From: Desulfobacterales bacterium
GTDB taxonomy: Bacteria; Desulfobacterota; Desulfobacteria; Desulfobacterales; Desulfosalsimonadaceae
Assembly: GCA_007127175.1 (NCBI GenBank)
Contig: SKZX01000108.1
Coordinates: 1-7,119 of the forward strand
Length of the DNA: 7,119 nucleotides
Reading direction: 5' to 3'
Shown: one piece after another, positions 5,356 through 7,119 of the stretch
How the letters are laid out: each line of letters starts with the position of its first letter
How positions within the stretch are numbered: position 1 is the stretch's first letter
Made by a program: the position numbers and the translations under genes
Notes under the pieces: generated by a model
The model's database searches: none
Told to the model about the DNA's origin: nothing
The model's input: only the letters and a program-made list of their open reading frames with translations

Positions 5356-6891
5356 TTATGAAGCCCCTTCGACCGGCAGAATCAATTTAAAAACCGTTCC
5401 CTTGCCCGGCTCGCTGCGCACCTCGATGCTGCCGTTGTGCTCCCGGACAATGCCGTAAACCATGGAAAGGCCAAGCCCGACACCCCTGCCGTCCAGCTTG
5501 GTCGAATAAAATGGATCGAAAATGCGGGTCAGTTCATCGGGTGCAATGCCCTGGCCGGTATCGCCGATAGTCAGCCAAACCTGTTTGTTCCCGTTAAAAT
5601 GTCCACCAGTGATGGTCATGCGCCCGCCCCTGGGCATTGATTCCATGGCGTTGAATATCAGGTTCATCATGCACTGCTGCATCAGGGCGTAATCGCCCCA
5701 GGCGATAAAAGGCGGGTCCGGAAGAACGACCACAGTTTCCACCTGGGCCATGTTTAGTTGATGCTGGGTGAGCATGAGGATGGTCTCCACCATCTCGATA
5801 AGGTCGATCTGATTGGGCTCGATGCTCTTCTGCCGGGCAAAGCTGAGCAGGTTCTTGACGATCCCGCCGCAGCGCATGGCCTCCTTGACGGAAAGCTCCA
5901 GGTATCGGCTGAACCCGGGCATCCCTTCCGGCGGCAGGGTCCCTTCATTGATATGGGACAATACCAGCTTATTGAATGTTACGATGCTGGAAATGGGGTT
6001 GTTGATCTCGTGGCACACGGAAGCCACCAGCCGGCCCAGGGAAGCAAGGCGGTCCTCCTGGACCACCCGGGCCAGGTCCTCCTGTATGGCTTTGGCCCGT
6101 TTTTCGACCCGCGTGCGCAGCTCCTCGCTGATGTCCCGGATGGTCTCCACCACCTGAACGATTTCTCCCAACTGGTTGAACAGCGGGTAGCTGGTCACCT
6201 GGCAGGTTCGGGTATCGCCGCCTTCCAGGGTGATTTCATGCACCGAACGGGCCGGGCGCCGGGTCTGGAATGTCTCTTCGACCGGGCAGGTGCGATCGTT
6301 GCCTTCGCAGCGACTCAATGCACCATGGAGTATCTCGAAACAATATTTTCCGATCAGCGCCTTGCGCCCCTTTCCCCCCTTGCCCCCCTTTATAAGGGGC
6401 AGGCTGTTGCAGTTGATGACCCGGAAATCCTGGTCGATCACCATGACGCTGTCCGGGGACGCCTCCAGCATGGCAGAGGCAAAAGAGGTGGCCAGGCTGA
6501 TTTCCGACTCCCGTTTGGCAACCATTTCATACTGCTGGGCGATATCGAACATGAGCATGGAGGTCTGCAGGTCCAGTACAGCGAGAGACGGCCGTTTTCG
6601 TTTGAGCAGGTCCATGAGAATACGGGGCTCGCCGGTCATTTCCATGACCAGGTCAAGGGAATCGATGGACAGCAGTTCGCGGTAATCGTCACAAACGATG
6701 ATGCCGGCCTCGCTGGCAAATTTCAGGCAGGAAATGGACCGGGTCGTGGGGGCCAGCCCCACCAGTTTCAGGCGCAGCCGGGTCGGTTTGACCGACTCCA
6801 GCAGCCGCACGATGGAAAGGCAGCGACTGCCCCTTGCCACCACACCCACCCTGAGCAGCAAACAATGATCAATGCCGTTGCCGGGTTTCAT
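5356..6891 (-). CDS. Cytoplasmic PAS sensor histidine kinase with Rossmann-like N-terminal domain
   Basis: Sensor kinase of 511 aa, the likely partner of the adjacent response regulator. Residues about 12-118 alternate strands and helices like a Rossmann nucleotide-binding domain: RVGVVARG, LKLVGLAP, GIIVCDDYRELL, DLVMEMTG, LAVLDL; the glycine motif is degenerate. A PAS domain follows (about 137-255), with cysteines at 184, 195 and 202 and an odd low-complexity insert at 164-176. After a charged linker come the HisKA domain, with phosphoacceptor His294 in SVCHEINNP, and HATPase_c with Asn410/Asn414 (N-box), DTGQG at 444-448, Phe458 and GVGLG at 470-474. No membrane segment is seen, so the signal must be intracellular. 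The start is the ATG at 6891, with GGAGG (6897-6901) five bases upstream; the in-frame ATG at 6909 has no ribosome site. It is first in the operon, behind a sigma-70-type promoter. Confidence 0.95.
   Translation of the reverse strand: MKPGNGIDHCLLLRVGVVARGSRCLSIVRLLESVKPTRLRLKLVGLAPTTRSISCLKFASEAGIIVCDDYRELLSIDSLDLVMEMTGEPRILMDLLKRKRPSLAVLDLQTSMLMFDIAQQYEMVAKRESEISLATSFASAMLEASPDSVMVIDQDFRVINCNSLPLIKGGKGGKGRKALIGKYCFEILHGALSRCEGNDRTCPVEETFQTRRPARSVHEITLEGGDTRTCQVTSYPLFNQLGEIVQVVETIRDISEELRTRVEKRAKAIQEDLARVVQEDRLASLGRLVASVCHEINNPISSIVTFNKLVLSHINEGTLPPEGMPGFSRYLELSVKEAMRCGGIVKNLLSFARQKSIEPNQIDLIEMVETILMLTQHQLNMAQVETVVVLPDPPFIAWGDYALMQQCMMNLIFNAMESMPRGGRMTITGGHFNGNKQVWLTIGDTGQGIAPDELTRIFDPFYSTKLDGRGVGLGLSMVYGIVREHNGSIEVRSEPGKGTVFKLILPVEGAS
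6364..6402 (-). repeat. In-frame palindromic repeat inside the kinase PAS domain
   Basis: On the + strand CCCCTTTCCCCCCTTGCCCC is followed by CCTTTATAAGGGGC. The GGGG/CCCC tracts form a small palindrome plus a G-rich direct repeat. In the kinase frame it reads LPLIKGGKGGKGR (residues 164-176), unlike any normal PAS helix. I associate the PL-IKGGKGG peptide with short dispersed palindromic repeats that sometimes sit inside genes without breaking the frame. It follows VINCNS and precedes IGKYC and leaves the domain close to its usual length. Confidence 0.55.
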
Positions 6892-6955
6892 ATGAACCTC
6901 CGTTTCCATCGTCGCTAAGCAATCGGCTGCACGAACAAGAGTTGATTTTTTAGTT

Positions 6956-6985
6956 ATTTTAGATTTAACCGGTTTTATATGTCAA
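6956..6985 (-). promoter_or_regulatory. Sigma-70-type promoter of the kinase-regulator-protease operon
   Basis: Read on the - strand, a perfect -35 TTGACA (6985-6980) is followed by an 18-bp spacer and a -10 TAAAAT (6961-6956). The predicted start near 6949 leaves a leader of about 58 nt before the ATG at 6891. The spacer contains the palindrome AACCGGTT (6967-6974), and the inverted repeat CCCTT-TT-AAGGG (6987-6998) abuts the -35. Either could be an operator, but nothing shows it. Confidence 0.65.
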
Positions 6986-7031
6986 GCCCTTTTAAGGGGT
7001 GCTCCTCGCAGGCCGTCCCAACCGTTTTTCC

Positions 7032-7055
7032 GGGGTCGGGGTCGGGGTCGGGGTC
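7032..7055 (+). repeat. Tandem hexanucleotide (GGGGTC)x4 with G-quadruplex potential
   Basis: Four exact copies of GGGGTC give four runs of four G separated by 2-base loops on the + strand. This fits the standard pattern for an intramolecular G-quadruplex. It lies about 47 bp upstream of the -35 of the kinase promoter, with the G-rich strand being the non-transcribed side of nothing known. Copy number could change by slippage. Confidence 0.8.
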
Positions 7056-7119
7056 GGATATTCCGGCATTTTTTATAACCCTCATAATCATTATACTTTT
7101 CTGAGTGTCAGTGCTCACC

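Noticed and set aside
5758..6918. 386-codon open frame on the + strand opposite the kinase
   Set aside because: Antisense to conserved HisKA and PAS coding sequence; composition typical of a shadow frame.
7056..7119. TATAAT-like sequence on the - strand near the window end
   Set aside because: No suitably spaced -35 can be seen before the window edge, so a promoter call is not supportable.

Overview
The window looks like part of a Desulfobacterota chromosome, probably a sulfate reducer or relative of the Desulfobacteria type. The evidence is the moderately high GC coding sequence, a MetV-MetF pair of the Wood-Ljungdahl type, a cysteine-rich GcvH-like protein, a cytoplasmic sensor kinase next to a sigma-54 response regulator, and REP-like palindromic elements of a kind I associate with these genomes. 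The assignment rests on protein and repeat style only; no rRNA or other taxonomic marker is present.

Left part (1-1560, + strand): the 3' end of metV, whose start lies before the window, is followed by a complete metF. Together they encode the two-subunit methylenetetrahydrofolate reductase of the methyl branch of the acetyl-CoA pathway. Middle part (1561-2341) has no credible gene. It holds a 184-bp mosaic of hairpins arranged as one large inverted repeat (1631-1814) and a separate 15-bp-stem hairpin (1862-1900). An AT-rich control region follows, with two IHF-like sites and a palindrome, ending in a near-consensus sigma-54 promoter (-24/-12 at 2271-2284).

That promoter leads into a 305-aa protein (2342-3259, +) with a tandemly repeated C-x12-C-x5-C-x2-C motif fused to a GcvH fold that lacks the lipoyl-lysine. 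A bidirectional terminator (3328-3349) separates it from a convergent three-gene operon on the - strand. In transcription order this operon encodes a soluble histidine kinase with a Rossmann-like N-terminus and a PAS domain (6891-5356), a sigma-54-dependent response regulator (5316-3964), and an archaemetzincin-type zinc protease (3939-3376). A sigma-70-type promoter lies ahead of the kinase gene, and a GGGGTC x4 tract with G-quadruplex potential lies further upstream.

The most interesting reading is a self-contained regulatory module. The kinase may sense a cytoplasmic signal and phosphorylate the regulator, which would activate the sigma-54 promoter of the GcvH-like gene; the co-transcribed protease would be an accessory part. 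The link is inferred from proximity and from finding a sigma-54 activator beside a sigma-54 promoter. The signal and the biochemical role of the GcvH-like protein are unknown. The last 64 bases (7056-7119) show nothing I can support.
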